Below are positions 52,240-60,009 of a stretch of 64,000 nt of DNA, in pieces. Origin of the DNA: Streptomyces sp. NRRL S-1022 (GTDB taxonomy: Bacteria > Actinomycetota > Actinomycetes > Streptomycetales > Streptomycetaceae); assembly GCF_000720135.1 (NCBI RefSeq), contig NZ_JOIU01000033.1, forward strand, positions 1 through 64,000, in the 5' to 3' direction. The position numbers and the translations under genes were made by a program. Numbering within the stretch: the first letter of the stretch is position 1; the number at the start of each line of letters is the position of its first letter. Below the pieces are notes generated by a model. It was given only the letters and a program-made list of their open reading frames with translations, was not told where the DNA came from and did no database searches.

Positions 52240-53349
52240 ATGCGCGACACCCTGCTCATCGCCCTGTACGCCTTCGCCGGGGCCGCCGTCACGGGCCTCG
52301 CGGGGGCCGCCGCGCTCCGGCTGCTGCGGCGCCGCTCGCTCACCGTGTCCCTCACCGTCGTCGCCGCGGTCGGTGTCGGCGGCGTGCTCACCGGCACCCT
52401 CGCGGTCGCCTGGGCGATGTTCCTCTCCCCGCACGACCTGACCGTGGTGACGACGGTCGTCGCGATGGCGGCCGTGGTCTCCCTGGCCACCGCCCTCCTG
52501 CTCGGCCGCTGGGTGGTCGCCCGCAGCCACGAACTGGCCCTGGCGGCCCGCTCGTTCGGCGAGGCCGGCGATTTCGCCGCCCCCGCGGCCCCGGCCACCG
52601 CCGAACTGGCCGAGCTGAGCCGCGAACTGGCGGCCACCAGCGCGCGGCTCGCCGCGTCCCGGGAGCGGGAACGCCTGCTGGAGACCTCACGCCGGGAACT
52701 GGTCGCCTGGATCTCCCACGACCTGCGCACCCCCCTCGCCGGGCTCCGCGCCATGTCGGAGGCCCTGGAGGACGGCGTCGCCGACGACCCCGCCCGCTAT
52801 CTGAAACAGATGCGCACCGAGGTCGAGCGCCTCAACGACATGGTCGGTGACCTCTTCGAACTCTCCCGCATCCACGCCGGCACCCTGCCGCTCGCCCCGT
52901 CCCGGATCTCCCTGTACGACCTCGTCGGCGACGCCCTCGCCGGAGCGGACCCGCTCGCCCGCGCGCACGGCGTCCGGCTGGTCGGCGACCGGGTGGAGCC
53001 GGTCCCGGTGGAGGTCGACGCCAAGGAGATGAGCCGCGTCCTGGGCAACCTGCTGGTCAACGCCATCCGCCGGACGCCCGCCGACGGCACGGTCGCGGTC
53101 GCCGCCGAGCGTTCGCCCGACGGCGTGGTCGTCTCCGTGACGGACGGCTGCGGCGGCATCCCCGAGCAGGACCTGCCCCGCGTCTTCGACACCGGCTGGC
53201 GCGGCACCGACGCCCGCACCCCGCCGGCCGGCGCGGGCCTGGGCCTCGCCATCGTACGCGGCATCGTCGAGGCCCACCGGGGCCGGGCCACCGTGCACAA
53301 CATCCCCGGCGGCTGCCGCTTCGAGGTCACCCTGCCCGCGGCACCCTAG
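52240..53349 (+). CDS. Sensor histidine kinase
   Basis: 369 residues. Two N-terminal transmembrane helices ([25 protein letters not shown], and two more between 35 and 90) leave almost no extracytoplasmic domain, so the signal is sensed in or at the membrane. HAMP-like residues are near 90-135. The H-box is [21 protein letters not shown] (phospho-His about residue 154), the N-box is [13 protein letters not shown], and G boxes are [13 protein letters not shown] and [16 protein letters not shown]. It partners with the upstream response regulator. A strong terminator follows. Confidence 0.92.
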   Translation: MRDTLLIALYAFAGAAVTGLAGAAALRLLRRRSLTVSLTVVAAVGVGGVLTGTLAVAWAMFLSPHDLTVVTTVVAMAAVVSLATALLLGRWVVARSHELALAARSFGEAGDFAAPAAPATAELAELSRELAATSARLAASRERERLLETSRRELVAWISHDLRTPLAGLRAMSEALEDGVADDPARYLKQMRTEVERLNDMVGDLFELSRIHAGTLPLAPSRISLYDLVGDALAGADPLARAHGVRLVGDRVEPVPVEVDAKEMSRVLGNLLVNAIRRTPADGTVAVAAERSPDGVVVSVTDGCGGIPEQDLPRVFDTGWRGTDARTPPAGAGLGLAIVRGIVEAHRGRATVHNIPGGCRFEVTLPAAP

Positions 53350-53360
53350 AGCCTGCCGTC

Positions 53361-53394
53361 CGGATCAGGCCGGACCCTGATCCGGCCTGATCCG
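53361..53394. terminator. 14-bp perfect bidirectional hairpin
   Basis: CGGATCAGGCCGGA (53361-53374) and TCCGGCCTGATCCG (53381-53394) around a six-base loop, between the convergent kinase and epimerase genes. Confidence 0.85.
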
Positions 53395-53416
53395 AACGAA
53401 GGGCCCTGGCCCCGGC

Positions 53417-54406
53417 TCACTCGCAGGCGGCGAACTCGCGCATGCCCTCCGCGAAGCCGACCTCCGGCTTCCAGCCCAGGTCGCTGCGCAGCCGCGCGGA
53501 GTCGGCCGTGATGTGCCGTACGTCCCCCAGGCGGTACTCCCCGGTGATCACCGGCGCGGGACCGCCGTGCGCGCCGGCCAGCGCGCGGGCCATCTCCCCG
53601 ACGGTGTGCGGCTCGCCGCTTCCGGTGTTGTACGCGGTGAGCAAGCCCGGGGCGCAACGGGCCTCCAGCGCCACGGCGTTGGCGGCGGCGACGTCCCGCA
53701 CGTGCACGAAGTCCCGGCGCTGCCTCCCGTCCTCGAACACCCGGGGCGCCTCGCCCCGGGCGAGCGCGGACCGGAAGAAGGAGGCGACACCGGCGTACGG
53801 GGTGTCACGGGGCATCCGGGGCCCGTACACGTTGTGGTAGCGCAGCGACACGGCGGACCCGCCCGTCGACCGGGCCCAGGCCGCGGCCAGGTGTTCCTGC
53901 GCGAGCTTGGTCGTGGCGTACACGTTGCGCGGATCGGCCGGCGCGTCCTCGCCGACCAGACCCGGAACGAGCTCCGCACCGCACACCGGGCACCTCGGCT
54001 CGAACCGCCCCGCGTCCAGGTCGGCGACCGTCCGCGGGCCCGGCCGTACGACCCCGTCGCGCGGGCAGGCGTACCGCCCCTCGCCGTACACCACCATCGA
54101 CCCGGCCAGCACCAGGTGCCGTACCCCCGCCTCCGCCATGGCGGCGAGCAGGACGGCGGTGCCCAGGTCGTTGCGGGAGACGTACTCCACCGCGTCCCCG
54201 AACCCCGTCCCCAGACCGACCATCGCGGCCTGGTGGCAGACGGCGTCCACCCCGGCCACGGCCCGGGCGACCGCCGCCGGATCGCGCACGTCCGCGCCCG
54301 GATCCGCCCGCACGTCGAAGACGACCGCCTCGTGCCCGCGCGCCGTCAGCGCCTCCACGACATGGGACCCGATGAACCCGGCACCGCCGGTGACCAGTAC
54401 ACGCAT
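53417..54406 (-). CDS. NAD-dependent sugar epimerase, dTDP-L-rhamnose 4-epimerase-like
   Basis: 329 residues, extended SDR fold: RVLVTGGAGFIGSHVVEAL (TGxxGxxG), catalytic Tyr-x3-Lys in RNVYATTKLAQEH, and YHNVYGPRMPRDTPYAGV. The insertion between residues 115 and 155 has Cys pairs, CPRDGVVRPGPR and CPVCGAEL, a zinc-ribbon-like element seen in dTDP-L-rhamnose 4-epimerases. It likely makes dTDP-6-deoxy-L-talose or a related sugar for cell-surface glycan. It stands alone but next to the glycosyltransferase/TCS cluster. Confidence 0.85.
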   Translation of the reverse strand: MRVLVTGGAGFIGSHVVEALTARGHEAVVFDVRADPGADVRDPAAVARAVAGVDAVCHQAAMVGLGTGFGDAVEYVSRNDLGTAVLLAAMAEAGVRHLVLAGSMVVYGEGRYACPRDGVVRPGPRTVADLDAGRFEPRCPVCGAELVPGLVGEDAPADPRNVYATTKLAQEHLAAAWARSTGGSAVSLRYHNVYGPRMPRDTPYAGVASFFRSALARGEAPRVFEDGRQRRDFVHVRDVAAANAVALEARCAPGLLTAYNTGSGEPHTVGEMARALAGAHGGPAPVITGEYRLGDVRHITADSARLRSDLGWKPEVGFAEGMREFAACE

Positions 54407-54511
54407 GCGCCCAACGCTAGGCCCGCCCCGGCGCCGCGCCACCCGGCCGCGCCCACACGTCACGGCTCCGTAAGGCCGGGCCGCTGCCGGGCCGGGTGGC
54501 GGGCTCCGGTC

Positions 54512-55726
54512 TCACCAGGTGACCGGCAGGCTGACCGGGAAGCGGCGGATGGTGCCGGTGTCCCAGCGGACCGCGTCGGGGGGGACGTCGAGGCGCAGAC
54601 CGGGGAAGCGGGCCAGCAGGCCGGTGACCGCGCTGTCCAGCTCCGCCCGGGCCAGCGGTGCGGCGAGGCAGTGGTGCCCGCCCCAGCCGAACGTCATGTG
54701 CGGGTGCACCGGCCGGGCCAGGTCGAGCCTGTGCGGGTCCGGGAAGACGGCCGGGTCGCGGTTGGCCGCCAGGTAGGACACGTGCACGTAGTCGCCGGCG
54801 CTGATGGCGGTGCCCTCGATCTCCGCGTCCTCCAGCGCGATCCGCGGGATGCCCACGCCCTTGCGGAAGGGGATGAACCGCAGCAGCTCCTCCAGCGCGC
54901 CGGGGAACCGCTCGGGCTCGCGCGCGAGCGCGGCGCACTCCTCGGGCCGGGTCAGCAGCAGATAGGCGATGTTGCTGATCTGGCAGGTCGCGGTGTCGTT
55001 GCCGCTCAGGATCAGCGTCACCGCCAGCACTGCCAGCTCGTCGTCGCTCAGCGGTTCCTCGCCCTCCGGCACCTCGGCCGTGGCCATAGCGCTCAGCAGG
55101 TCCTCACCCGGCGCGGTCCGCCGGGCCGGGATCAGTTCGGCGAAGTACTTGCGCAGGCGGGCCTTGGCGTCGGCCGCGTCCTGCCGGGCGTCCGGGGAGG
55201 TGGCCAGCAGCCGCATGGTCCAGTCCCGCAGCTGATCGCGGTCGGCCTCGGGGACGGCGAGCAGCTCGCAGATCGTCAGGTGGGGCAGCGGCACCGACAG
55301 GTGCGTCACCAGATCGGCGGGCGGCCCCGCCTCGGCCATCCGCGTGAGCAGCCCGGCCACCACCCTGTCCACGGCCGGCCGCATCGCCGCCACCCGCTCC
55401 CGGGTGAACGCCTGGGCCGTCACATGCCGCAGACGGGTGACGTGCGGCGGATCCGTCACGTTGATCGACTCCGGTGACACGATGGGCTCGGGCGTCATCC
55501 GCGGATAGTCGCGCCCGACGATCGCCGCCCGGCTGAAGCGGGGATCGCACGTCACCTGGCGCACTCCGGCGAAGCTGGTCACCAGCCACGCCTCCGCCTC
55601 GCCGTAGGGCAGCCGGATCCGGCTGACCGGCCCGTGCTGCGCCAGCGAGGCCAGCGAGGGGTCGAACTCCAGCGCGTCGGCGAAGTCGAAGGGGCAGTGC
55701 GGCACTGCCGGGTCCTGGAACGACAT
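54512..55726 (-). CDS. Cytochrome P450
   Basis: 404 residues, standard bacterial P450 length. The oxygen-activating I-helix is TLILSGNDTATCQ, the ExxR motif is in GALEELLRFIP, and the haem-Cys loop reads TFGWGGHHCLAAPLARAEL. The Gly normally two residues after the Cys is Ala here. It needs a ferredoxin and reductase, which are not encoded nearby. The substrate is unknown but likely a secondary metabolite or macrolide-type compound. GGGAGG precedes the ATG. The 105-bp gap to the epimerase shows no signal. Confidence 0.9.
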   Translation of the reverse strand: MSFQDPAVPHCPFDFADALEFDPSLASLAQHGPVSRIRLPYGEAEAWLVTSFAGVRQVTCDPRFSRAAIVGRDYPRMTPEPIVSPESINVTDPPHVTRLRHVTAQAFTRERVAAMRPAVDRVVAGLLTRMAEAGPPADLVTHLSVPLPHLTICELLAVPEADRDQLRDWTMRLLATSPDARQDAADAKARLRKYFAELIPARRTAPGEDLLSAMATAEVPEGEEPLSDDELAVLAVTLILSGNDTATCQISNIAYLLLTRPEECAALAREPERFPGALEELLRFIPFRKGVGIPRIALEDAEIEGTAISAGDYVHVSYLAANRDPAVFPDPHRLDLARPVHPHMTFGWGGHHCLAAPLARAELDSAVTGLLARFPGLRLDVPPDAVRWDTGTIRRFPVSLPVTW

Positions 55727-55860
55727 ACAGCCTCCCGGACAACGATGTCAGGCGGCCCTGGAAGAGGTCGCCCCGTCCACTATGCGGTAGACCGGGCGAC
55801 CTCGCAGCCCGGCGGCTCCCGGACGGGGTCGGGGCCGGTCCGCCGGACCGGGGCGGCTGC

Positions 55861-56006
55861 CGTACCACGCGCCGCAGTCCGCAGACCACGCTCAGCCGGG
55901 ACTGGGTCCACCACCGGTCGTCCGGTTCCCACAGGCCGGCGTCCGGCCGCGTCCAGTCGCGCGCCACCGCGCCGACCGCGACCGTGACCGCCTGTTCTGC
56001 CTCCCG
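55861..56006 (-). pseudogene. Fragment of a GH15-family glycoside hydrolase
   Basis: The minus frame reads ARDWTRPDAGLWEPDDRWWTQSRLSVVCGLRR, which matches the active-site region of actinobacterial GH15 trehalase/glucoamylase-like proteins (pattern PDAGIWE, then FTHSRL). The catalytic Glu position in PDAGLWE is kept, but no start, no remaining domains and no stop context exist. It is a decayed remnant embedded in the 845-bp noncoding zone between the P450 and the next gene. Confidence 0.55.
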
Positions 56007-56139
56007 GGTAGAGCCGGTCGTGGTGCGCGGCCGCGGCGGACAACTGGAGTGCTTCACCGAACGCGTCGAGCTGGAACTGCTCGGCCGCCTTGTTCCCTTG
56101 TGCAGGCCGGCGCCGACTGACCGGCCGCCCCTGCCCGCT

Positions 56140-56406
56140 CGGCTCCAGCCCCGGTCCCTCGACGCCCTCCCGGACGGAGCGGACGGGGAGATGCCCGCGT
56201 GCGCCGAGACGCCGGGGGCCCGGGACCGACGCGTCGAAGCGGCCGCCGAACGGGCGGACACCGTGCGGGCCCTGCCGGAGTTTCCCGAGCGCGAACGCCG
56301 CATCCTGCTGCCGCGCTTCTCCCACGACCGGACGCAGCAGCGGATCGCGCAGGCCGTGGGTGTCTCGCGGATGGCCCCGAGCCCCTTGCGGCACGTGACC
56401 GCCGCG
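56140..56406 (+). pseudogene. Remnant of a SigF/SigB-type RNA polymerase sigma factor
   Basis: The plus frame encodes RSLDALPDGADGE, a sigma region-3-like link, and PERERRILLPRFSHDRTQQRIAQAVGVSRM, clearly region 4 of a group 3 (SigF/B/G) sigma factor with its helix-turn-helix. Regions 1-3 are missing and the C-terminal part is degraded (SRMAPSPLRHV instead of a conserved SRM/QMHVSRLL). It is open-frame but has no valid start, so it is a pseudogene fragment. Confidence 0.6.
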
Positions 56407-56571
56407 CACCGGCGGACGGCCCCGCCGCGCTTCCGGCCGTGGGGACCGCCGAGAAGGCCCCCGGACCCGCCGGGGCGCCGGCGAGAGGAACGCGCGCGGA
56501 GAGGGTTTACGCGGGACGGCCGGGGGTCACACAGTGTCGATGCCAGAGGTACGCGTCCGAGGGAGCAGGTC

Positions 56572-56856
56572 ATGACGCTGGTCGCCGGCCATGTACGGCA
56601 ACGCCTGCGGGAGTGGGGGATCGCGCGGGTGCACGGCTGTCCCGGCGACGGGACCGACGGGATGCCGGGCGCTTTCGACCGTGCGGAGGGGCAGCCGGAG
56701 CCGGTCGGGTCACGGCACGAGGTGACGGCCGCGTTCATGGCCAGGCGGCCCGTACACGACCCGGAGAGGGCGGGCATCGCAGCGAAGGGCGTACGGCAGA
56801 AGCTCACCGAGGTCGTCACCGAGGTCGTGGAGCACCTGCCGGGACGGCACCCATGA
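56572..56856 (+). pseudogene. In-frame-deleted remnant of a thiamine-diphosphate (PoxB-like) enzyme
   Basis: 94 residues. The first 57 (VAGHVRQRLREWGIARVHGCPGDGTDGMPGAFDRAEGQPEPVGSRHEVTAAFMA) match the N-terminus of PoxB-like pyruvate oxidases/decarboxylases. The normal catalytic Glu-containing motif is altered to RHEVTAAFMA. The rest (KGVRQKLTEVVTEVVEHLPG) resembles the extreme C-terminus of the same family. Some 450-500 residues are missing. The ribosome-binding site (GGGAG) is intact and the stop overlaps the next gene by four bases (ATGA), so it may serve only as a translated leader. Confidence 0.6.
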
Positions 56857-58001
56857 GCGGTGAGGGGCCCGGCGCGGACCTCGCCGCCTGCCGGATCGAC
56901 GCGGTCGACGTGCACGCCTTCGAGGTGCCGACCGACGGCCCGGACGGCAAGGAGGAGGACGGGACGCTGGAGTGGGACTCCACCACCATGGTTCTGGTGC
57001 GGGTGCACGCCGGCGGGCGTACGGGGATCGGTTACACCTACGGCGACGTGTCGGTCGCCTCGTTCGCCGACTCCGCGCTCGCGGACGTCGTCCGGGGGCG
57101 GAGTGCCGCCTCGCCCTCGGCGCTCTGGCACCTGATGGGCCGGCGGATCCGCAACGCCGGGCGGCCCGGAGTCGGTGCCATGGCGGTCTCCGCCGTGGAC
57201 GTGGCCCTCTGGGACCTCAAGGCGCGGCTGCTGGAACTGCCGCTCGTCCACGTCCTGCCCGCCTTCCACGAGCGGGTGCCGGTCTACGGTAGCGGAGGCT
57301 TCACCAACTACTCCCTTGACCGCCTCACCGGGCAGCTCACCGGCTGGGTGGAACAAGGCATCCCGCGCGTCAAGCTCAAGACCTCCCGCCATCCCGAACG
57401 CGACCCGCAACGGCTGACGGCCGTACGCAGGGCCATCGGCGACGAACCGGAGATCTTCACCGACGCCAACGGGGCACTGGGCCGTAAACAGGCCCTGTAC
57501 TGGGCCCGCCGCTTCCACGACGACTGGGACGTGCGGTGGTTCGAGGAACCCGTCAGCTCCGCCGACCTGGAGGGACTGCGCATGCTGTGCGAGCGGGGCC
57601 CCGAGCGGCTGGAGATCGCGGCAGGCGAGTACGCGTACACCACCCGGGACTTCGTCAATCTCGTCGAAGGACCCTCGGTGGACTGCCTCCAGGCCGACGT
57701 CACCCGCGGCGGGGGCATCACCGGTGTGCTGGAGGTGGCCGGCCTGGCGGCGGCGCACCACCTGGACCTGTCCGCCCACTGCGCGCCGGCCGTCTCGGCC
57801 CACGCGTTCTGCGCCGTGCGCCGGCTGCGGCACCTGGAGTACTTCCACGACCACGTGCGAGTCGAGCGCCTGCTGTTCGACGGCACGCTGTCACCCGACG
57901 GCGGCGCCCTGCGGCCCGACCCCGGCCGCCCCGGCCTCGGTCTGGAGGTCAAGTGGCCGGACGCCGAGCGCTATCGGGTGTACGGACGACAGACCGCCTG
58001 A
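56853..58001 (+). CDS. Enolase-superfamily (mandelate racemase-like) enzyme
   Basis: 382 residues. The capping domain (1-130) is followed by the TIM barrel: KLKTSR (K-x-K acid/base), TDANGAL, WFEEPVSS and AAGEYAYT give the metal ligands Asp-Glu-Glu. DLSAHCAPAVSAHAF gives the His side of the mandelate-racemase subgroup. It probably dehydrates or epimerises a sugar acid, though the specificity cannot be read. The start overlaps the truncated upstream gene (ATGA), implying its translation is coupled to that remnant. A transposase fragment begins about ten bases after the stop. Confidence 0.87.
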   Translation: MSGEGPGADLAACRIDAVDVHAFEVPTDGPDGKEEDGTLEWDSTTMVLVRVHAGGRTGIGYTYGDVSVASFADSALADVVRGRSAASPSALWHLMGRRIRNAGRPGVGAMAVSAVDVALWDLKARLLELPLVHVLPAFHERVPVYGSGGFTNYSLDRLTGQLTGWVEQGIPRVKLKTSRHPERDPQRLTAVRRAIGDEPEIFTDANGALGRKQALYWARRFHDDWDVRWFEEPVSSADLEGLRMLCERGPERLEIAAGEYAYTTRDFVNLVEGPSVDCLQADVTRGGGITGVLEVAGLAAAHHLDLSAHCAPAVSAHAFCAVRRLRHLEYFHDHVRVERLLFDGTLSPDGGALRPDPGRPGLGLEVKWPDAERYRVYGRQTA

Positions 58002-58013
58002 CCAGGCTCGCCA

Positions 58014-58118
58014 AGGAGAGTCATCCGCCGCGTCATGCAGCGCGTCCTCACACTGACCACCGCCATCTGGCACGACGACCGGAGCGGACAGCCCGTCCTG
58101 CGCTCACGGACCGCCTAC
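58014..58118 (+). mobile_element. C-terminal remnant of an IS transposase
   Basis: The frame reads RRVMQRVLTLTTAIWHDDRSGQPVLRSRTAY, matching the final residues of Streptomyces IS5/IS982-type transposases (LALTAAIWHNxxTGxPxxRSLxAYDH). The terminal DH and stop are lost. No inverted repeat or target duplication is visible. It marks the right edge of the decayed zone. The rest of 58119-58393 holds only a doubtful small ORF and the cyclophilin leader. Confidence 0.6.
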
Positions 58119-58276
58119 ACAGTCTTGCCCTCGGGCATCCGGATGAACACCAGAGTGGGCGGCATCTGGCGGGCCCGGACCTCCTCGACGGCCGGCTCCC
58201 AGGAACCGATCTCGACCCTGCCCTGGTTTCCGCGCGCCCAACGGCACCGGATCTTGTAGGGGTGGGGGCCGCCCAT
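58115..58276 (-). CDS. Small ORF, possibly a truncated gene
   Basis: 53 codons (MGGPHPYKIRC ... VFIRMPEGKTV) with about 90 percent GC at third positions and sensible composition, ending inside the transposase remnant. The start ATG has no clear ribosome-binding site, and the frame continues upstream without a better start. I do not recognise a family. It may be the 3' end of a gene cut by the mobile element, or a chance antisense frame. Confidence 0.3.
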   Translation of the reverse strand: MGGPHPYKIRCRWARGNQGRVEIGSWEPAVEEVRARQMPPTLVFIRMPEGKTV

Positions 58277-58393
58277 CCCACGAGGCCGAAGGCTGGGAGG
58301 CGGATGTGGCTTGCGGACGGGTTCTCGCCCGCCGGGCCGCGCTTTAGAATCCGACCGCTCCGAAATCTGACGATCTTTTGGAGGGTGTGCAGG

Positions 58394-59119
58394 ATGAACC
58401 GAACTCTCATGACCGCATTGGCGGCAGCAGCGTTGGTCGTGTCCGGGGGCGGCACCACCGCCTCCGCTTCCGATGCCCCGCCGCGAACCACGCACGGTCC
58501 TTGCCAGTACACCCAGACACCGGACGAGCCGGCGGCGCGGCCGGTTCCCCTGCCGCCCGACCCGCGGCACACCCCCGGTCACGGCACGGTCGACATGGCT
58601 GTCCCGACCAGCCAGGGCCCGCTCCCGCTGCGTCTGGACCGGGCGAAGGCGCCGTGCACCGTCCAGAGCTTCGCGCACCTGGCGCGACACCGGTTCTACG
58701 ACCGTACGGTGTGCCATCGGCTGACGGCGTATCCGACGCTGAAGGTCCTGCAGTGCGGCGACCCGACCGGCACCGGCGAGGGTGGGCCGGGGTACAAGTT
58801 CAAGGACGAGCTGCCGGTGGACCTGCCGCCGGCACCGAGCGATCCGACCGGCGTCCGTCGCCTTTACGGGCGCGGTTTGCTGGCGATGGCCAACGCCGGC
58901 CCGAACACGAACGGTTCGCAGTTCTTCGTCGTCTACGGCGACTCCGCGCTGCGACCGAACTACACAGTGTTCGGCACGGTCGGTACCGCCGGCCTGAAGA
59001 CGCTCGACAAGATCGCTGCCGGCGGTATCGAGCCGACCACCCAGGACCCGGCGCCCGTCGACGGCACGCCCGTCCTGCGGACCGAGTTGCTCAGCGTCCG
59101 GCCGTCCTGCCGGCCCTGA
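58394..59119 (+). CDS. Secreted cyclophilin-type peptidyl-prolyl isomerase
   Basis: 241 residues. A signal peptide ends after TASAS (about residue 26), without lipobox. The cyclophilin domain runs from about 65 to 235: APCTVQSFAHLARHRFYDRTVCHRLT, GPGYKFKDELP, LAMANAGPNTNGSQFFVVYGDS, FGTV. The catalytic Arg is represented in VCHRL, and the Gln-Phe-Phe motif is intact. It should accelerate folding of exported proteins at proline bonds. GGAGGG precedes the start. Codon use is slightly less GC-biased than in the core genes, consistent with an accessory region. Confidence 0.9.
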   Translation: MNRTLMTALAAAALVVSGGGTTASASDAPPRTTHGPCQYTQTPDEPAARPVPLPPDPRHTPGHGTVDMAVPTSQGPLPLRLDRAKAPCTVQSFAHLARHRFYDRTVCHRLTAYPTLKVLQCGDPTGTGEGGPGYKFKDELPVDLPPAPSDPTGVRRLYGRGLLAMANAGPNTNGSQFFVVYGDSALRPNYTVFGTVGTAGLKTLDKIAAGGIEPTTQDPAPVDGTPVLRTELLSVRPSCRP

Positions 59120-59134
59120 TGAACTGTGGTGCGG

Positions 59135-59407
59135 TCACCGTGGGTCCAGCTGTGTGCCGGGTCTCACGGTGATGTGGAACCGTGAACCGTCACGGAAGTC
59201 CGCCCACGCGTAGGGGGTTGCGTGGCGATCGACGGTGGGCGCTGCGTCAGCATTGGGCAACTCCTCGATGAGCGCGACACCGAGCAGCGCGTGCTCCGCG
59301 AGGTGCTGCATCAGGTCCAGGAAGGCACTGCCGAGTCGCCGAAGAACTGCATGGCAGGCTGGGGGAACGAGACAGCGGCCCCGCTCGGAGCCACCCGCAG
59401 GTTGCAT
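59135..59407 (-). CDS. Hypothetical 90-residue protein, possibly truncated
   Basis: The last 60 residues (FLDLMQHLAEHALLGVALIEELPNAD, then DRHATPYAWADFRDGSRFHITVRPGTQLD) have the composition and periodicity of real protein. The N-terminus is poorly defined: an ATG at 59407 is the longest option not overlapping the thioesterase gene, and one at 59309 gives only the conserved part. It lies convergent to the cyclophilin, in the 339-bp gap 59120-59458 that otherwise lacks features. I do not recognise a family. Confidence 0.4.
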   Translation of the reverse strand: MQPAGGSERGRCLVPPACHAVLRRLGSAFLDLMQHLAEHALLGVALIEELPNADAAPTVDRHATPYAWADFRDGSRFHITVRPGTQLDPR

Positions 59408-59458
59408 CAGCGGCCCCCGTGCCAGCCGCCCCCCCCAACACACAGGAAGATCCCTCTC

Positions 59459-59866
59459 GTGAAGAAGTACACCTATGCCCTCCCCTTGCGATGGGCGGAC
59501 GCGGACGCGTACGGGCACGTCAACAACGCTCTCTTCCCCCGGTACATGGAGGAGGCGAGGACCCGGATGTTCCAGGAGATGCTGCCAACCGACGAGGCCG
59601 GCCGCCGCCATCACGCCTTCGTGGTCAGCCGCTCGATCGTTGACTATCGCGCCCCCCTGTCCTACCGCGAGGAGCCCGTGGACGTGGACGTCAGGGTCAT
59701 CGCCTGCCGGGGGGCGAGGCTGGAACTCGCCTACGAAATCCGTGATGCGGACCATCTGTATGCCGAGGCCACGACCTTGATGGCCGCCTACAACCTGGAA
59801 ACCGGCAGGCCGCGCCGGATCTCTCAGGCCGAGCTGGACTTCCTGGCTCGCTACACCGAGTCCTGA
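59459..59866 (+). CDS. Acyl-CoA thioesterase (4HBT hotdog fold)
   Basis: 135 residues. The N-terminal strand-turn LPLRWADADAYGHVNNALFPRYMEEAR is the 4-hydroxybenzoyl-CoA thioesterase signature, with the catalytic Asp in WADADAYGHVNN. The rest fits a single hotdog domain (VSRSIVDYRAPLSYREEPVDVDVRVI). It hydrolyses acyl-CoA or acyl-ACP thioesters; the chain preference is unknown. The GTG at 59459 was chosen: AGGAAG precedes it and the conserved fold begins seven residues later. A hairpin follows the stop. Confidence 0.87.
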   Translation: MKKYTYALPLRWADADAYGHVNNALFPRYMEEARTRMFQEMLPTDEAGRRHHAFVVSRSIVDYRAPLSYREEPVDVDVRVIACRGARLELAYEIRDADHLYAEATTLMAAYNLETGRPRRISQAELDFLARYTES

Positions 59867-59896
59867 ACCACTGCGTTGCCTCTGCATGCACGCCAG

Positions 59897-59922
59897 CCCC
59901 GGCTGACGACGTCCAGCCGGGG
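59897..59922. terminator. Hairpin after thioesterase gene
   Basis: CCCCGGCTG (59897-59905) pairs with CAGCCGGGG (59914-59922), a 9-bp stem with an eight-base loop, between the convergent thioesterase and GNAT-MazG genes. Confidence 0.7.
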
Positions 59923-60009
59923 ACCATGCGTCTCTGACCACTCTGCGTCACTGCTCGGAGAGGCGGCTGGGCACTGCCAAGGAGCGGGCAGCACGGTGGC
60001 AGGGCCGTG

